The notes beneath the pieces are model-generated. The model did not search any database, was not told the DNA's origin, and saw only the letters and a list, made by a program, of their open reading frames with translations. A stretch of 64,000 nt of DNA from Bacteroidales bacterium 6E (GTDB taxonomy: Bacteria; Bacteroidota; Bacteroidia; Bacteroidales; Prolixibacteraceae): NCBI GenBank assembly GCA_001270045.2, contig DF970690.1, forward strand, positions 1 through 64,000, written 5' to 3'. Below, in pieces: positions 43,355-53,688 of this stretch. The stretch's first letter is position 1, and the number at the start of each line of letters is the position of its first letter. Both the position numbers and the translations under genes were made by a program.

Positions 43355-43391
43355 GAAAAGCCGTGACCGGTGAATTGGGCCACGGCTTTTC
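43355..43391 (-). terminator. Terminator of the sugar isomerase-like gene
   Basis: GAAAAGCCGTG (43355-43365) pairs with CACGGCTTTTC (43381-43391) around a 15 nt loop. It lies about 30 bases after the minus-strand stop at 43420, with a TTTTC run at its end. Confidence 0.7.
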
Positions 43392-43419
43392 GTGTAAATA
43401 TTGTCTTGTAGCTGAATTG

Positions 43420-44370
43420 TCAGGCGCTGAATGCTTCCCTGATCATTTCCAAACTTTTGGGTACTGCCACCAAAGGATCCTCGTTCCCTTCGAACTCGAT
43501 GGAGACGTATCCTTTATAGCCAGCCTTCTGGAAGATTTCGGCCACTTTCTTGTAATCGATGTCGAGGGTGTACCACTTTCCGCCGCCAAAATAGGTCTTG
43601 GCCTGCACCAGGAACGTCTGGGGAGCCATCATTTCGAGCTGCTCGTACTGCCTTTCGAGGAAGTTTCCGGTATCGGAGGTGATCTGGAGCCAGGGAGAAT
43701 TTACCTCGTTGACGATGCGCAGGACCCCTTCGGCCGTGCGGCCCAGTCCCCAGTGGTTTTCGAGCCCGAGCACAACGCCGCACTTCTCGGCGACCGGCAG
43801 GCACTGCTGGATGGCATCTATTACCCAGGCAAAGGCCTCATCGTCGGTGTGCCCCTCGGGAGTCGGCTCAATGCCCTTGTTGGCCATGAACTCGTCGAAT
43901 GACTCGATGGTGCGCCAGCGGCCGGTATTGAGTCGCATGGTCGGGATACCCAGCTGGTAGGCCAGTTCAATCTGGCTGATGGTCTTGGCGATCTCAGAGT
44001 CACGCATGGCCTTGTCGGCAAACACGTATCCCTGGTGCGTGCTGAACCCCATCAGGTCGAGGCCCGCATGGAAGGCACGCCGTTTCAGGGATTGCAGGTA
44101 GCTGTTCTCTTCCGAGGCCATCTGCACCAGCAAAAGCTCGACCCCGTCGAAGCCCATTTCGGCTGCCTTGTCGATACAATATTCTATTGGCGTGTTTTCT
44201 TTCGGACCGTTAAACTGCCAGAAAGAATAGGTTGACACCCCGATCCTGTTGGTCGGTTTTAACGGTTTGACCTCAGGTTGCGGAGCAGGCTGGGCGCATC
44301 CGGTGGTTATCAGTCCAGCCCCCGCCGCCACAGCGGCCGAAGCTTTCAGGAAATCTCTGCGATTCTTCAT
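43420..44370 (-). CDS. Tat-exported TIM-barrel protein (xylose isomerase/sugar epimerase-like)
   Basis: 316 residues from ATG 44370. The twin-arginine signal NRRDFLKASAAVAAGAGL is followed by a lipobox-like TTGC, so it may be anchored as a lipoprotein after Tat export. The mature part is an AP_endonuc_2 TIM barrel: MGFDGVELL, GLENHWGLG, ITSDTGNF, and YVSIEFEGNEDP holding metal-binding Glu/Asp/His. Such proteins isomerise or epimerise sugars in the periplasm; the substrate is unknown. An ATG further upstream (44445) would lengthen the protein without a signal. Confidence 0.85.
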   Translation of the reverse strand: MKNRRDFLKASAAVAAGAGLITTGCAQPAPQPEVKPLKPTNRIGVSTYSFWQFNGPKENTPIEYCIDKAAEMGFDGVELLLVQMASEENSYLQSLKRRAFHAGLDLMGFSTHQGYVFADKAMRDSEIAKTISQIELAYQLGIPTMRLNTGRWRTIESFDEFMANKGIEPTPEGHTDDEAFAWVIDAIQQCLPVAEKCGVVLGLENHWGLGRTAEGVLRIVNEVNSPWLQITSDTGNFLERQYEQLEMMAPQTFLVQAKTYFGGGKWYTLDIDYKKVAEIFQKAGYKGYVSIEFEGNEDPLVAVPKSLEMIREAFSA

Positions 44371-44488
44371 GTTTGTTCGTTTTTCAAGTAAAAGTAACAA
44401 AATTTGATTTCTATACAGCCACGGGATGCGATGATATGCTTTCAAAAAACATTATATTCACCACCTGAACCGTTACAATCATTATCCT

Positions 44489-46144
44489 ATGAAAAGAATA
44501 TTGTTTTTGGTGGCCTTTTTGGTCATAGCCATGGCTTCCATTTCTCAGCCGGCCAAAGAAAAAGGCTACTCGACCATCACCATGGAATCCATACAGGGAC
44601 AGCTCGAATTTCTGGCTTCCGACTGGATGGAGGGAAGGGCCACAGGCAGCAAGGGAATCTATATGGCATCGGATTACATTGCATCGATGTACAAGGTATT
44701 TGGCATCCAGCCCTTTGGTGATGAAGTGTTTATCTCGCCCACACGTGAGGAATCGCGGCAGGGAGTCCGCGGCCGCCTCGAGCGCACCTATTTCCAGAAC
44801 ATCACCCTGTTACAGTACGAGCCCGGTGAAGACCAGCGGCTGTCGGTATCCACACAAAACGGTCCCGGAGAATCGGCCATCGATTTCGGTTACCAGGTCG
44901 ATTTCCAGGTGCAGACCGGCACTGCCAGCATTTCGGGCAAGGCCCCCGTATTTTTTGCCGGCTACGGGATGACTGAGAAAGATTTCGACGACTATAAGAA
45001 AAAGGATGTCAAAGGGAAAGTCGTGATGATCCTGTCGGGCTTCCCGGGGCACCGGGACACCACCTCGGCGGCATACAGGAAGTTCAAGCCTGAAGTCTCT
45101 TCCCGGATGCAATACATGATCAACAGGGCGAAGGTGAGGAAAGCCGAAGAGCTGGGAGCGGCTGCCGTGATCCTTGTCAATCCGGATACCGATCCGGCCA
45201 ATGCCTGGACTGCCAACAACCCCTATCCCGTGAAGGGAGCCTACTACGAGGCCGACCAGCGCTTATCCTCCTTTTACGACAAAAGGATGACGCTTCCCGG
45301 GGATACGCTTTCGGGCAACATTCCCGTGTTTACGGTAACCAACCGGGTGACCAACCTGATCCTAAAAGAGAGTGGCGTAGATATATCGGCATATGAAACA
45401 CAGGCAATGAATGCCATGCAATCGCTGTCGGCCGACGTACCGGCCAAATCGGTGGGCTGGACTTCGACGGTCAATGCCAGCCTGATCAACTGCCGGAACG
45501 TGTTGGGCGTGCTGGAAGGGAAGAAAAAGGATGAATTCATCGTGGTGGGAGCCCACTACGACCATTTGGGCAAATATGACGGCTGGATCTGGAATGGCGC
45601 CGACGATAACGGGTCGGGGACCGTGGGCGTAATGACGCTGGCCAGGGCTATTAAAGAGTCGGGCGAAACACCCGAAAAATCGATCATTTTCGCCGCCTGG
45701 ACGGCCGAGGAAGTCGGACTGTACGGCTCAAGGTATTTTGTGAAAAACTTCCCAAATTCGCTTAAAATAGCCTATAACCTGAACTTCGACATGCTTTCGA
45801 GGAACGATGCCTCGGACACGAAAGGAAACACCATGAGCATGATGTACACCTCGTTCACCCCGAAACTGAAAGACCTGACCGAGAAGAACATTGCGGCCAA
45901 AAACCTGGATGTGGCGGTGAACTTCAGGGGCAGCGCCACGGCTTCGGGAGGCAGCGACCATGCCCCGTTTGCGCAGGCAGGGATACCGGCGACCTTCTTT
46001 TTTGCAGGAATGCATCCCGATTACCACCAGCCATCGGATGAACTCAGCAAGCTCAACTGGAACAAGATGCTGAACCTGATAAGGCTCGGTTATCTCAACA
46101 TCTGGGACCTGGCCAATGACGACAGCTGGCTCGAAAGGCAGTGA
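44489..46144 (+). CDS. M28-family zinc aminopeptidase, secreted
   Basis: 551 residues with a signal peptide (MKRILFLVAFLVIAMASISQ). A PA-type insertion near 130-260 interrupts the fold. The M28 metal site shows GAHYDHLG (His), GADDNGSG (Asp), TAEEVGL (catalytic and metal Glu), NFDMLSR (Asp), and YHQPSDE (final His). All ligands are present, so it should be an active exported aminopeptidase or glutaminyl-cyclase relative. A terminator follows at 46166. Confidence 0.92.
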   Translation: MKRILFLVAFLVIAMASISQPAKEKGYSTITMESIQGQLEFLASDWMEGRATGSKGIYMASDYIASMYKVFGIQPFGDEVFISPTREESRQGVRGRLERTYFQNITLLQYEPGEDQRLSVSTQNGPGESAIDFGYQVDFQVQTGTASISGKAPVFFAGYGMTEKDFDDYKKKDVKGKVVMILSGFPGHRDTTSAAYRKFKPEVSSRMQYMINRAKVRKAEELGAAAVILVNPDTDPANAWTANNPYPVKGAYYEADQRLSSFYDKRMTLPGDTLSGNIPVFTVTNRVTNLILKESGVDISAYETQAMNAMQSLSADVPAKSVGWTSTVNASLINCRNVLGVLEGKKKDEFIVVGAHYDHLGKYDGWIWNGADDNGSGTVGVMTLARAIKESGETPEKSIIFAAWTAEEVGLYGSRYFVKNFPNSLKIAYNLNFDMLSRNDASDTKGNTMSMMYTSFTPKLKDLTEKNIAAKNLDVAVNFRGSATASGGSDHAPFAQAGIPATFFFAGMHPDYHQPSDELSKLNWNKMLNLIRLGYLNIWDLANDDSWLERQ

Positions 46145-46165
46145 TCATTGATTGTATATAAATGG

Positions 46166-46203
46166 AAGAGGCAGTGACTTTCTGTTGAAAGCTACCGCCT
46201 CTT
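46166..46203 (+). terminator. Terminator of the M28 peptidase gene
   Basis: AAGAGGC (46166-46172) pairs with GCCTCTT (46197-46203), followed by TTTATTTTT. Confidence 0.7.
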
Positions 46204-46274
46204 TTTATTTTTATGCCATAAGGAATCCCTGGATTCCGCGGCATGGCTTTTCTTCCTTATGGAATCTGCATCAT

Positions 46275-47102
46275 TTACCAGGTCAGTTTTGACTTCCAGA
46301 TGGAAGCGACATCCAGGTTTTCCTTCTCGATATCGAGGAAATGCTTGAAAGTACCCACCTTCAGCTCATAGGTTGCCGCCTCGTCGCAAACCACCATGGC
46401 ACGCTGGTGCATCTGGATGGCGCTGGCAGTCCACATCTGGCTGATGGCACCTTCCACGACATGTTGCAGTGCACGGGCCTTGTTATGGCCGTTAACGATG
46501 ATCAGGACTTCGCGGGCATCCATGATGGTACCTACGCCCACGGTCAGGGCCAGTCGGGGTACACGGTCGATGTCGTTTCCGAAGAACCTGGAATTGGCGA
46601 TGCGGGTATCGAGGTTCAGTTCCTTGTCGCGGGTCCTTCCGGTGAGTGACGATCCCGGTTCATTGAAGGCAATGTGCCCGTCGATGCCGATTCCCCCCAG
46701 GAAGAGGTCGATTCCGCCCATGGCGGCAATCTTGTCCTCGTAGCGCTGGCATTCAGCCTTGATATCTTCGGCCATCCCGTTCAGGATGTTCACGTTTTCC
46801 CTTTTGATGTCGACATGGCTGAAGAGGTTCTCCCACATGAAAAAGTGGTAGCTCTGGGGATGGTCGGGAGCCAGTCCGACATACTCATCCATGTTGAAGG
46901 TGACCACATGTTTAAAAGACACCTTGCCCAGCTTATAGAGGCTGATCAACTCGTTGTATACGCCCAGCGGTGAAGAACCGGTCGGGAGTCCGAGCACAAA
47001 CGGCTTTTCGGCTGTGGGTTTGAACAGCTCAATCTTTCTGGCGATATAACTTGCAGTCCATCGGGCCAGATTTTCGTAATCAGGTTGAATAACAAGTCTC
47101 AT
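46275..47102 (-). CDS. nagB: Glucosamine-6-phosphate deaminase
   Basis: 275 residues. Converts glucosamine-6-phosphate to fructose-6-phosphate and ammonia, the entry of amino sugars into glycolysis. LGLPTGSSPLGVY, FNMDEYVGL and GIGIDGHIAFNEPGSSL contain the catalytic Asp, His and Glu. Full length and no fused domain, unlike the longer NagB-like proteins of some Bacteroidota. It stands alone, so amino sugar uptake genes are elsewhere. Confidence 0.96.
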   Translation of the reverse strand: MRLVIQPDYENLARWTASYIARKIELFKPTAEKPFVLGLPTGSSPLGVYNELISLYKLGKVSFKHVVTFNMDEYVGLAPDHPQSYHFFMWENLFSHVDIKRENVNILNGMAEDIKAECQRYEDKIAAMGGIDLFLGGIGIDGHIAFNEPGSSLTGRTRDKELNLDTRIANSRFFGNDIDRVPRLALTVGVGTIMDAREVLIIVNGHNKARALQHVVEGAISQMWTASAIQMHQRAMVVCDEAATYELKVGTFKHFLDIEKENLDVASIWKSKLTW

Positions 47103-47252
47103 GATTATAAAATTTTATATTTCAATTTGTTATTGATGTCGGAGATTTTCCGGCAAGATCGCTCTTTTTAAGGATACGGTCAAGGATTTCGGAAAGTTTT
47201 ACAATTTTTTCAAAAGTATGGCTGACTTATTACAAATACCGGATGACGAGGC

Positions 47253-47957
47253 TTAAACCCTTGTCAGTCTTGCCAGGAAATTGTTGTCGTCCCCCTCCGC
47301 AGGAAATTCGGTGACATAGCCATTCTCCTCCGCGATCTTTTCGAGGGTTTCCCTGTCAAGGTATAACCACGGAAAAGTAGTGGTGATCTTTTCCTTATAG
47401 GTAACGGTATAGTCCATTTCGCCGTAGTAGCGGTCGTTGGCCAGGTCGATCCATTGGGAGCCATCCTCCTCCTCGAAAAGATAGGCGATATCGGATGAGT
47501 CGAAAAGGATCTGCCCTCCGGGTGCCAGCAAGCCTTTCAGGTGGTCGAGCAGCCTGCCGTAACCCTCCAGGGTACCGGCAATACCGATGCCGTTCATCAG
47601 CAACAGGATTGTGTCGAAGGTCTCGCCCTGATAATGGTAGATATCACCCAACACGGGATGCAGTACGCCCCGGTCTTTCATTACCTGGATGGCCAGTTCC
47701 GACTTTTCGAGTGCCACGATGTCCATCTGGCGGTCCTGCAGTTCGAGGGCATGGCAACCGGCCCCTGCGCCCACGTCAAGTACATGGCCCCGACATAATC
47801 CTATGGCGGCCTGTTCAAGGGCAGACATCTCCCCAAGGGATCTGAAGAAGGCAGCCGGATCGATTTCCTCGTCTTCGGTATAATTGGTATCGACCCTCAG
47901 AAATTCGGGGTCGTGGTGAAAATGGAAGTTGTAGATTGCCTGTCCGATTGGATCCAT
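47253..47957 (-). CDS. Class I SAM-dependent methyltransferase
   Basis: 234 residues. Rossmann-type methyltransferase: motif I HVLDVGAGAGCHALEL near residue 58, motif II VALEKSE, and the post-motif IDTILLLMNGIGIAGT-like strand. The substrate cannot be read from sequence; it is probably a small molecule, because no RNA- or protein-binding extension is present. A leaderless or short-leader start fits the AT-rich region just before it. Confidence 0.8.
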   Translation of the reverse strand: MDPIGQAIYNFHFHHDPEFLRVDTNYTEDEEIDPAAFFRSLGEMSALEQAAIGLCRGHVLDVGAGAGCHALELQDRQMDIVALEKSELAIQVMKDRGVLHPVLGDIYHYQGETFDTILLLMNGIGIAGTLEGYGRLLDHLKGLLAPGGQILFDSSDIAYLFEEEDGSQWIDLANDRYYGEMDYTVTYKEKITTTFPWLYLDRETLEKIAEENGYVTEFPAEGDDNNFLARLTRV

Positions 47958-48080
47958 ATCTGATATTTTAGTCGCGAAAATACATCAAATAACCTGAATT
48001 GGCATCCCGACAGGGCTACAACCGGAGAATGGAGCCATTTCAACCTCTTGGTATTTCTTATAGGGCAAGGCACAAAAAAA

Positions 48081-48104
48081 ACGCCCGGTGATGAAACCAG
48101 GCGT
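48081..48104 (-). terminator. Terminator of the FadL-like gene
   Basis: On the minus strand ACGCCTGGT and ACCGGGCGT form a 9 bp stem with a TTCATC loop, followed by a run of eight T. Confidence 0.85.
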
Positions 48105-48130
48105 CTGTATGGTCATTTTTCAAACTTTCT

Positions 48131-49621
48131 TTAGAAACGGAATCCCAGGGTCAGCAACACTTTTCCCGAGGTACGGTCGAACTGGGCCATGGTCGGGGCA
48201 GGATATTCGTCGGTCAGGGGTGAAGGATACAACAGGTTGTATTCGGTGAACATACTTGCACGGTAGGCTACATCGAAGAAGAACCCGTTTGAACGGTATC
48301 CGAGTCCGGCAGACACAACCTGGTAAGGATTTCCGGCATTGGGCTGCGATACCCCGAATGCATTTTCGTTAAAGGCTGACGGATAATTCTCGTATCCGGC
48401 CCTCAGCGAGAACTGCTCGGTCATGCGATACTCTCCACCCAGGCGGATATTTCCCACCGGTTTGTATAAATCGCTGATGTCATTATTTTGGCTGAAGAAG
48501 TCTTCACCATTACCGTCATCACTCAGACGGGCCTTGCCGTAATCCACGTATTCATAATCGAGGCTGACAAGTCCCCTTTTGCCGAGGACAACGGCAGCGC
48601 TGAGCGTAGCCTTCAGGGGAGTTTCGAGTCTGTAATCATATTCTCCGAGCGGTGAAATCTCACTGTAATTCTCTGTACCGTCATCATAGGTAATCCTCGA
48701 GGTCATGGCCGTCTCGTAATTATCCTGTAGACTGAAGAATGTCGGGGTTGCAATGGAGACACCCAGCCTGAGGATATCGACGGGACGCACGATGGCACCC
48801 ACCTTGAAATTATAACCGGTACCCGAGGTTCGGAGTGAATTGGTGAAACTGAACTCATCGAAATAGGGGATGTTGCCTTTTTCGTCCCATTCGCGAAGGG
48901 TGGTCGATTCCTTGTAATAAAGATCAACGATACCCATGGAAGCGCCAAAATAAAACTTATGGCTGAAATTGAGTCCAAGCCCCAGGGTATACTCATCCAT
49001 GGATCCGGTATAACGGTAACTCTTCCGTTGGCTTTGTCCGTAACCGGCATCCCTGATGTCGTGCCAGTATTCGTCGTTATCCTGGTCATAGAGCAACATA
49101 TCGGTCTTCCAGGCCAGCTCTTCATAGAAGTCGCTCCAGTCGCCCCAATTGGCATTTTCGGCGATGTAATCCATAAAGGAGGCATTGGCATTGGAACCCC
49201 GGACCATCATTTTGGTATTGAAATCATTGAGCCGGTTATAGCCCACGGCGAAATTGACATTCACCAGTCCGGTTTCACCCTGCCCGCCCGATTTGATGGC
49301 GGCCACATAGCTCAGGTTGTTCATCTTGAACTGGTAGCTGTAATCATTGACGGTGGATCCCAGATAGGAAGCGTCGGCTCCTGCCCTGCCGAAATTGGGA
49401 GTCAGGGCAAATTCACCCGAACGGTAAATACCAAGGCCTGCGGGATTGATCCCCACTGCGGTGAAATCGCCACCCAGTGCCCCAAAGGCATTTCCCATTC
49501 CACCCGCCCTGGCGGTACCCTCTATCCGGGTGGAGGAATACCGGAGCGCATCGGTGAAATTCTGGCTGAAACCTGCAAAAGGCAACAGAATGATGGCAAT
49601 GATGAAAATATTCTTTTTCAT
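48131..49621 (-). CDS. OmpP1/FadL-family outer-membrane protein
   Basis: 496 residues from ATG 49621. Signal peptide MKKNIFIIAIILLPFAGFSQ, then TARAGGMGNAFGALGGDFTAVGINPAGLG, the characteristic start of Bacteroidota OmpP1/FadL/PorV-like barrels. Alternating strands with Tyr/Gly/Asn continue to the end, which closes in VLLTLGFRF, a typical barrel C-terminus. Probable uptake channel for hydrophobic compounds. A strong terminator follows. The gene upstream is an unrelated lipoprotein, 50 bp away in the same direction. Confidence 0.88.
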   Translation of the reverse strand: MKKNIFIIAIILLPFAGFSQNFTDALRYSSTRIEGTARAGGMGNAFGALGGDFTAVGINPAGLGIYRSGEFALTPNFGRAGADASYLGSTVNDYSYQFKMNNLSYVAAIKSGGQGETGLVNVNFAVGYNRLNDFNTKMMVRGSNANASFMDYIAENANWGDWSDFYEELAWKTDMLLYDQDNDEYWHDIRDAGYGQSQRKSYRYTGSMDEYTLGLGLNFSHKFYFGASMGIVDLYYKESTTLREWDEKGNIPYFDEFSFTNSLRTSGTGYNFKVGAIVRPVDILRLGVSIATPTFFSLQDNYETAMTSRITYDDGTENYSEISPLGEYDYRLETPLKATLSAAVVLGKRGLVSLDYEYVDYGKARLSDDGNGEDFFSQNNDISDLYKPVGNIRLGGEYRMTEQFSLRAGYENYPSAFNENAFGVSQPNAGNPYQVVSAGLGYRSNGFFFDVAYRASMFTEYNLLYPSPLTDEYPAPTMAQFDRTSGKVLLTLGFRF

Positions 49622-49671
49622 GGCTGTCAATAATAATTCGTTATACAATACTCGTCTTTACACCTGTTGGA

Positions 49672-51210
49672 TTACCTCCTGCCGCTGCTGGATGAAGAGC
49701 TGCGTGAAGAGCCACCGCTGCTGCTGCCGCCGCCAGTCGAGATGCTTCCGCCTCCCGAGGGTGAACTGCTCCTTGAAGGAGTGTACGATGGGGTGGAACT
49801 TCTGGAAGGAGAAGAAGACGGTGCGGAATAGGTGCTCCGTGTTCCGGAGGAAGACGAAGGCCGGCTGGCCGGGGTATATGTACTGTTTCCTGAACTTCTG
49901 TTATAAGTTGAGGTGGAACGGTATGTATTGGATGTAGCGGAAGGACGGCTGTAAGTCGTTCCGGAGACCTGGCCGCTTCTTTGCGGGTTGGTCGAAGGCC
50001 TTGAGGTACCCTGGACGTTGTAGGTCTGGCGGGTCACCGGACGTGCCTGGTTATAACTGGGCGTATATCGATCCTGGGCATTAACGGTTGTCGTAGTTGC
50101 CGGACGGGTATAATTGGTTGTCCTGCGTACGTTGTCCTGAGTGGTTCCCGATTGGCCTGCAGAGCGGATTTCGGGATCAACCTGGGTTGAACGGGTACTC
50201 CTGACGGCATTGGTGCTGCCATAGGTGCCTCTTTCGGTATTGTATACATCGGTTCCCCTTCTCAGCTCGGTATGGGTCCTGCTGCTGGCAGAAGTACCCG
50301 AAACGTTGCGTGAGGGACGTCCTCCGTTATCGACACCCGAAATGGAGGATCCACGACGTCCTGAGTTGTCGGCACCGACACTTCCCGGCCGTGCGCTCTT
50401 CAGGGGATCCTGGTTCCTCAGTGATGCAGAGGTACCGCCAGAACGGCCTGCGTTTCCTGATCCGTAAAGGGCGCTGGTGTTGTAGTCACGCCTTTGTCCG
50501 TAACGGTAGTCGTCACGATCTATATAATAGACGTTACCCCAGTAACCACCCCAGTATGGCGAATGCCAGCTATAGTAAGGATAGCCTCCCCATCCGTAGT
50601 AGGAATAAGGTGAGTACCAGCTCGAGTAGAAGGGTGAATACCAGCTTGAATAGGGATATCCCCAGCTGTAATAAGGCCAGCCCCATGAACCACCCCAGCC
50701 ATACGACCATGAGAAGCTGAAATAAGGATCATAGTAAGGATCCCATGCATAGTAGTCGAAATAGTAGGGATCATAGAAATAAGGCCTGTGGAACCTGCGG
50801 ATCCGATAGCTGAAATCGAGTTCATCGCCTTCGAAATAGTTGTTGATGACGTATTTCACCTCATTCTCGTCGTAATAGACCGTGGTGTCGCTTCCGACAA
50901 GCTCCATCTGTTCCATGTTGTATAACTGGGCATCGGCATATTCGCCGGCATCCTGACCATCGAAGATATAATTGTTCATGGTCTTGTTGCCTTCCTGGTT
51001 ATCCTTGATTTCACTGATGATGATCCGTTCATTGGACTCTTGCTGGGCCTTCTTGCCCGAATCATCTTGTTTGGCCGTCACCACAGGAGGCGGTACATCA
51101 CCGGGAGAAAAATAGACATCATCGACCCAGGAGGTAGACAATTGGGATCCGGTGGTACAAGCCCCTAAAATCAGGGCCAAAACCGGTATTATGATCATTT
51201 TACTTTTCAT
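49672..51210 (-). CDS. Low-complexity Tyr/Trp/Gly- and Ser/Arg-rich lipoprotein
   Basis: 512 residues from ATG 51210. Lipoprotein signal [21 protein letters not shown] with the lipobox cysteine. A conserved-looking N-terminal part (about 30-140) includes [21 protein letters not shown]. Residues near 150-240 are almost entirely Tyr, Trp, Ser, Gly, Pro and Asp in short repeats. The last 250 residues are Ser/Thr/Arg/Gly-rich and end in poly-Ser. Related proteins occur widely in Bacteroidota with unknown function. Surface adhesion or condensate-like behaviour is conceivable but not shown. Confidence 0.75.
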   Translation of the reverse strand: MKSKMIIIPVLALILGACTTGSQLSTSWVDDVYFSPGDVPPPVVTAKQDDSGKKAQQESNERIIISEIKDNQEGNKTMNNYIFDGQDAGEYADAQLYNMEQMELVGSDTTVYYDENEVKYVINNYFEGDELDFSYRIRRFHRPYFYDPYYFDYYAWDPYYDPYFSFSWSYGWGGSWGWPYYSWGYPYSSWYSPFYSSWYSPYSYYGWGGYPYYSWHSPYWGGYWGNVYYIDRDDYRYGQRRDYNTSALYGSGNAGRSGGTSASLRNQDPLKSARPGSVGADNSGRRGSSISGVDNGGRPSRNVSGTSASSRTHTELRRGTDVYNTERGTYGSTNAVRSTRSTQVDPEIRSAGQSGTTQDNVRRTTNYTRPATTTTVNAQDRYTPSYNQARPVTRQTYNVQGTSRPSTNPQRSGQVSGTTYSRPSATSNTYRSTSTYNRSSGNSTYTPASRPSSSSGTRSTYSAPSSSPSRSSTPSYTPSRSSSPSGGGSISTGGGSSSGGSSRSSSSSSGRR

Positions 51211-51309
51211 GACAGGTCCTCCTTCCATACTTTTTATCAATTTAATTTGCTTATTTTGCACCTGAAAATTCACGTAAAAAGAAGCAAATTTTATACCAAA
51301 GATAGAAAA

Positions 51310-52785
51310 ATGGCTAAAGAATTGACCTCTCGGAGCGAAAATTACTCACAATGGTACCTCGACCTGGTGATCAAAGCCGATCTGGCCGAGAATTCGGCAG
51401 TACGCGGATGCATGGTCATCAAACCTTATGGATACGCCATATGGGAGAAAATGCAGGCTCAACTCGACAAGATGTTCAAGGAAACCGGGCACGTGAATGC
51501 CTATTTCCCGCTGTTTATCCCCAAATCGTTTTTCAGCAAGGAAGCCGACCATGTCGAAGGCTTTGCCAAGGAATGCGCCGTAGTGACCCATTACCGTCTC
51601 AAGAATGACCCGGACGGAAACGGCGTGGTTGTTGACCCTGATGCAAAACTGGAGGAAGAACTGATCATCCGTCCGACATCCGAGACCATCATCTGGAATA
51701 CCTACCGCAACTGGATCCAGTCGCACCGCGACCTCCCCATATTGATCAACCAGTGGGCCAACGTGGTTCGCTGGGAGATGCGTACCCGCCTGTTTCTGCG
51801 TACGGCCGAATTCCTTTGGCAGGAAGGGCATACCGCACACGCCACCAAACAGGAAGCCATCGATGAAACCGTAAAGATCATCAACCTCTATGCCGACTTT
51901 GCCGAGAATTTCATGGCCATGCCGGTCATCAAGGGGGTTAAAACGGAGAATGAGCGCTTCGCCGGGGCTCTTGACACCTATACCATCGAAGCGTTGATGC
52001 AGGACGGAAAAGCCCTGCAGAGCGGTACCTCCCATTTTCTGGGACAGAACTTTGCCAAGGCCTTCGACGTGTTGTTCACCAATAAGGAGGGTGTCCAGGA
52101 ATATGTTTGGGCGACCTCATGGGGCGTTTCCACACGTTTGATGGGTGCCCTGATCATGGCCCATTCGGACGACAACGGCCTTGTGCTGCCTCCGAAGCTG
52201 GCGCCCCTGCAGGTGGTGATCGTCCCCATCTACAAGAAAGCGGAAGAACTGGCCGCCATCTCGGAAAAGATCGACGAGATCATCCCGAAACTGAAGGCCC
52301 GCGGAATTACCGTCAAATTCGACGATAACGACAACAAGAAACCAGGCTGGAAATTTGCCGAATACGAACTCAAGGGCGTACCGGTAAGGCTCGCCATGGG
52401 ACCACGCGACCTGGCCAATGGCACCGTGGAGGTGGCACGCAGGGATACCCTCGAGAAGCAGGTGATGCCGATTGAAAACATCGACGAACAGATTGAAAAG
52501 CTTCTGGACGAGATACAGGAAAACATCTTCCGCAAAGCATTGAATTTCAGGAACGAAAATATCCGCAATGCCGATACCTGGGAGGAATTCAAACAACTGA
52601 TCGAGGAAAAAGGGGGATTTGTGGCCGCACACTGGGACGGCACCAGGGAAACCGAACAGATCATCAAGACGGAAACCAAGGCGACGATCCGGTGCATACC
52701 GCTCGACAGCCAGCCGGAAGAAGGAAAATGCATCTATACCGGTAAACCTTCGGACCGCAGGGTGCTGTTTGCCATTGCCTATTAA
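51310..52785 (+). CDS. proS: Prolyl-tRNA synthetase, archaeal/eukaryote-type
   Basis: 491 residues from ATG 51310. Class II synthetase charging tRNA-Pro. [21 protein letters not shown] at the start, [23 protein letters not shown] (motif 2 region), [23 protein letters not shown] and the zinc-binding-like C-terminal domain mark the short archaeal type, which lacks the editing insertion of most bacterial enzymes; this type is usual in Bacteroidota. An upstream in-frame ATG at 51247 is less likely. A terminator follows at 52811. Confidence 0.96.
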   Translation: MAKELTSRSENYSQWYLDLVIKADLAENSAVRGCMVIKPYGYAIWEKMQAQLDKMFKETGHVNAYFPLFIPKSFFSKEADHVEGFAKECAVVTHYRLKNDPDGNGVVVDPDAKLEEELIIRPTSETIIWNTYRNWIQSHRDLPILINQWANVVRWEMRTRLFLRTAEFLWQEGHTAHATKQEAIDETVKIINLYADFAENFMAMPVIKGVKTENERFAGALDTYTIEALMQDGKALQSGTSHFLGQNFAKAFDVLFTNKEGVQEYVWATSWGVSTRLMGALIMAHSDDNGLVLPPKLAPLQVVIVPIYKKAEELAAISEKIDEIIPKLKARGITVKFDDNDNKKPGWKFAEYELKGVPVRLAMGPRDLANGTVEVARRDTLEKQVMPIENIDEQIEKLLDEIQENIFRKALNFRNENIRNADTWEEFKQLIEEKGGFVAAHWDGTRETEQIIKTETKATIRCIPLDSQPEEGKCIYTGKPSDRRVLFAIAY

Positions 52786-52810
52786 GGAGTGATTGTTTTA
52801 TTACATACAG

Positions 52811-52838
52811 ACCTGTATCGGTTCATTCCGGTACAGGT
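52811..52838 (+). terminator. Terminator of proS
   Basis: ACCTGTA (52811-52817) with CGG pairs with CCG and TACAGGT (52832-52838), followed by TTGCCTTTTT. Confidence 0.7.
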
Positions 52839-52951
52839 TTGCCTTTTTCAGGAAGGCTGGTTCCGAAATTCGGGCTTCCTTATATTTCATGAAGACAAAA
52901 AATCTTACATTCGTGAACCATAAAATATGAACCCAAAAACGAAAGGACCGG

Positions 52952-53638
52952 ATGAATCAAAAGGAATACCGTGCATCGCTGCTTGAAGCGCACACCATTA
53001 AGTCGAACGTGAAGGATAAAGTGTTCCAGAACACCTCTGAAACATTCCTGATCCTGAAAAAAGTCCTGAAACAACTTGAAAAGGACTATATCAAGGTATT
53101 GAAAGGGCAAGTTTCCGACAAAAGCCTGCCCCTTTACCAGGAAAGGGGACCTTTCGAAATGGAGTTCCGTATCGGTGACGACCTGCTGGTTTTCAGCATG
53201 CATTCCAACATCTTTGAATTCGACAACAAGCATCCGGTCAACCAGACGCCCTATGTGCTGGAAGATCCCCTGAGAAGCTATTGCGGCATGATCATGATCT
53301 ATAACTTCCTGGCCGACTCGTTCAAATACAACCGCATGAATGACCTGGGGTACCTGATCGCACGTATCTTCATCAACCGCGACAAGCACTTTTTCGTGGA
53401 AGGCAAAAGGCAATCGGGCGAGTTGGTCAAGGACTTTGCCGTTGACACCATCTCACCCGGCATTCTCCGTGAGATCGTGGAAACAGCCATTGAATACGCC
53501 ATTTCCTTCGATTTGCTGGTGCCACCGTATGAGCAGGTCAAGATAGCCACCGTCGACCAGATGCAGGAAAAGATCAGCTTTTCAAGGATGACAACAGGCA
53601 AGCGTGTGGGCTTCACCTTCCGTACCGACGATGTCTGA
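52952..53638 (+). CDS. Conserved-looking 228-residue protein of unknown function
   Basis: No domain recognised. Soluble alpha/beta protein without signal peptide. FEMEFRIGDDLLVFSMHSNIFEFD and YLIARIFINRDKHFFVEGKRQSGELV look structured and conserved. It is 50 bp before pepT in the same direction and separated from proS by a terminator, so it may lead the pepT-tilS unit. Clean codon use and context support it as a real gene. Confidence 0.75.
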   Translation: MNQKEYRASLLEAHTIKSNVKDKVFQNTSETFLILKKVLKQLEKDYIKVLKGQVSDKSLPLYQERGPFEMEFRIGDDLLVFSMHSNIFEFDNKHPVNQTPYVLEDPLRSYCGMIMIYNFLADSFKYNRMNDLGYLIARIFINRDKHFFVEGKRQSGELVKDFAVDTISPGILREIVETAIEYAISFDLLVPPYEQVKIATVDQMQEKISFSRMTTGKRVGFTFRTDDV

Positions 53639-53688
53639 TGCCAGTAAGTTAAGAAGAGAATCTTTATACAATATTAAAAACCGTCATT

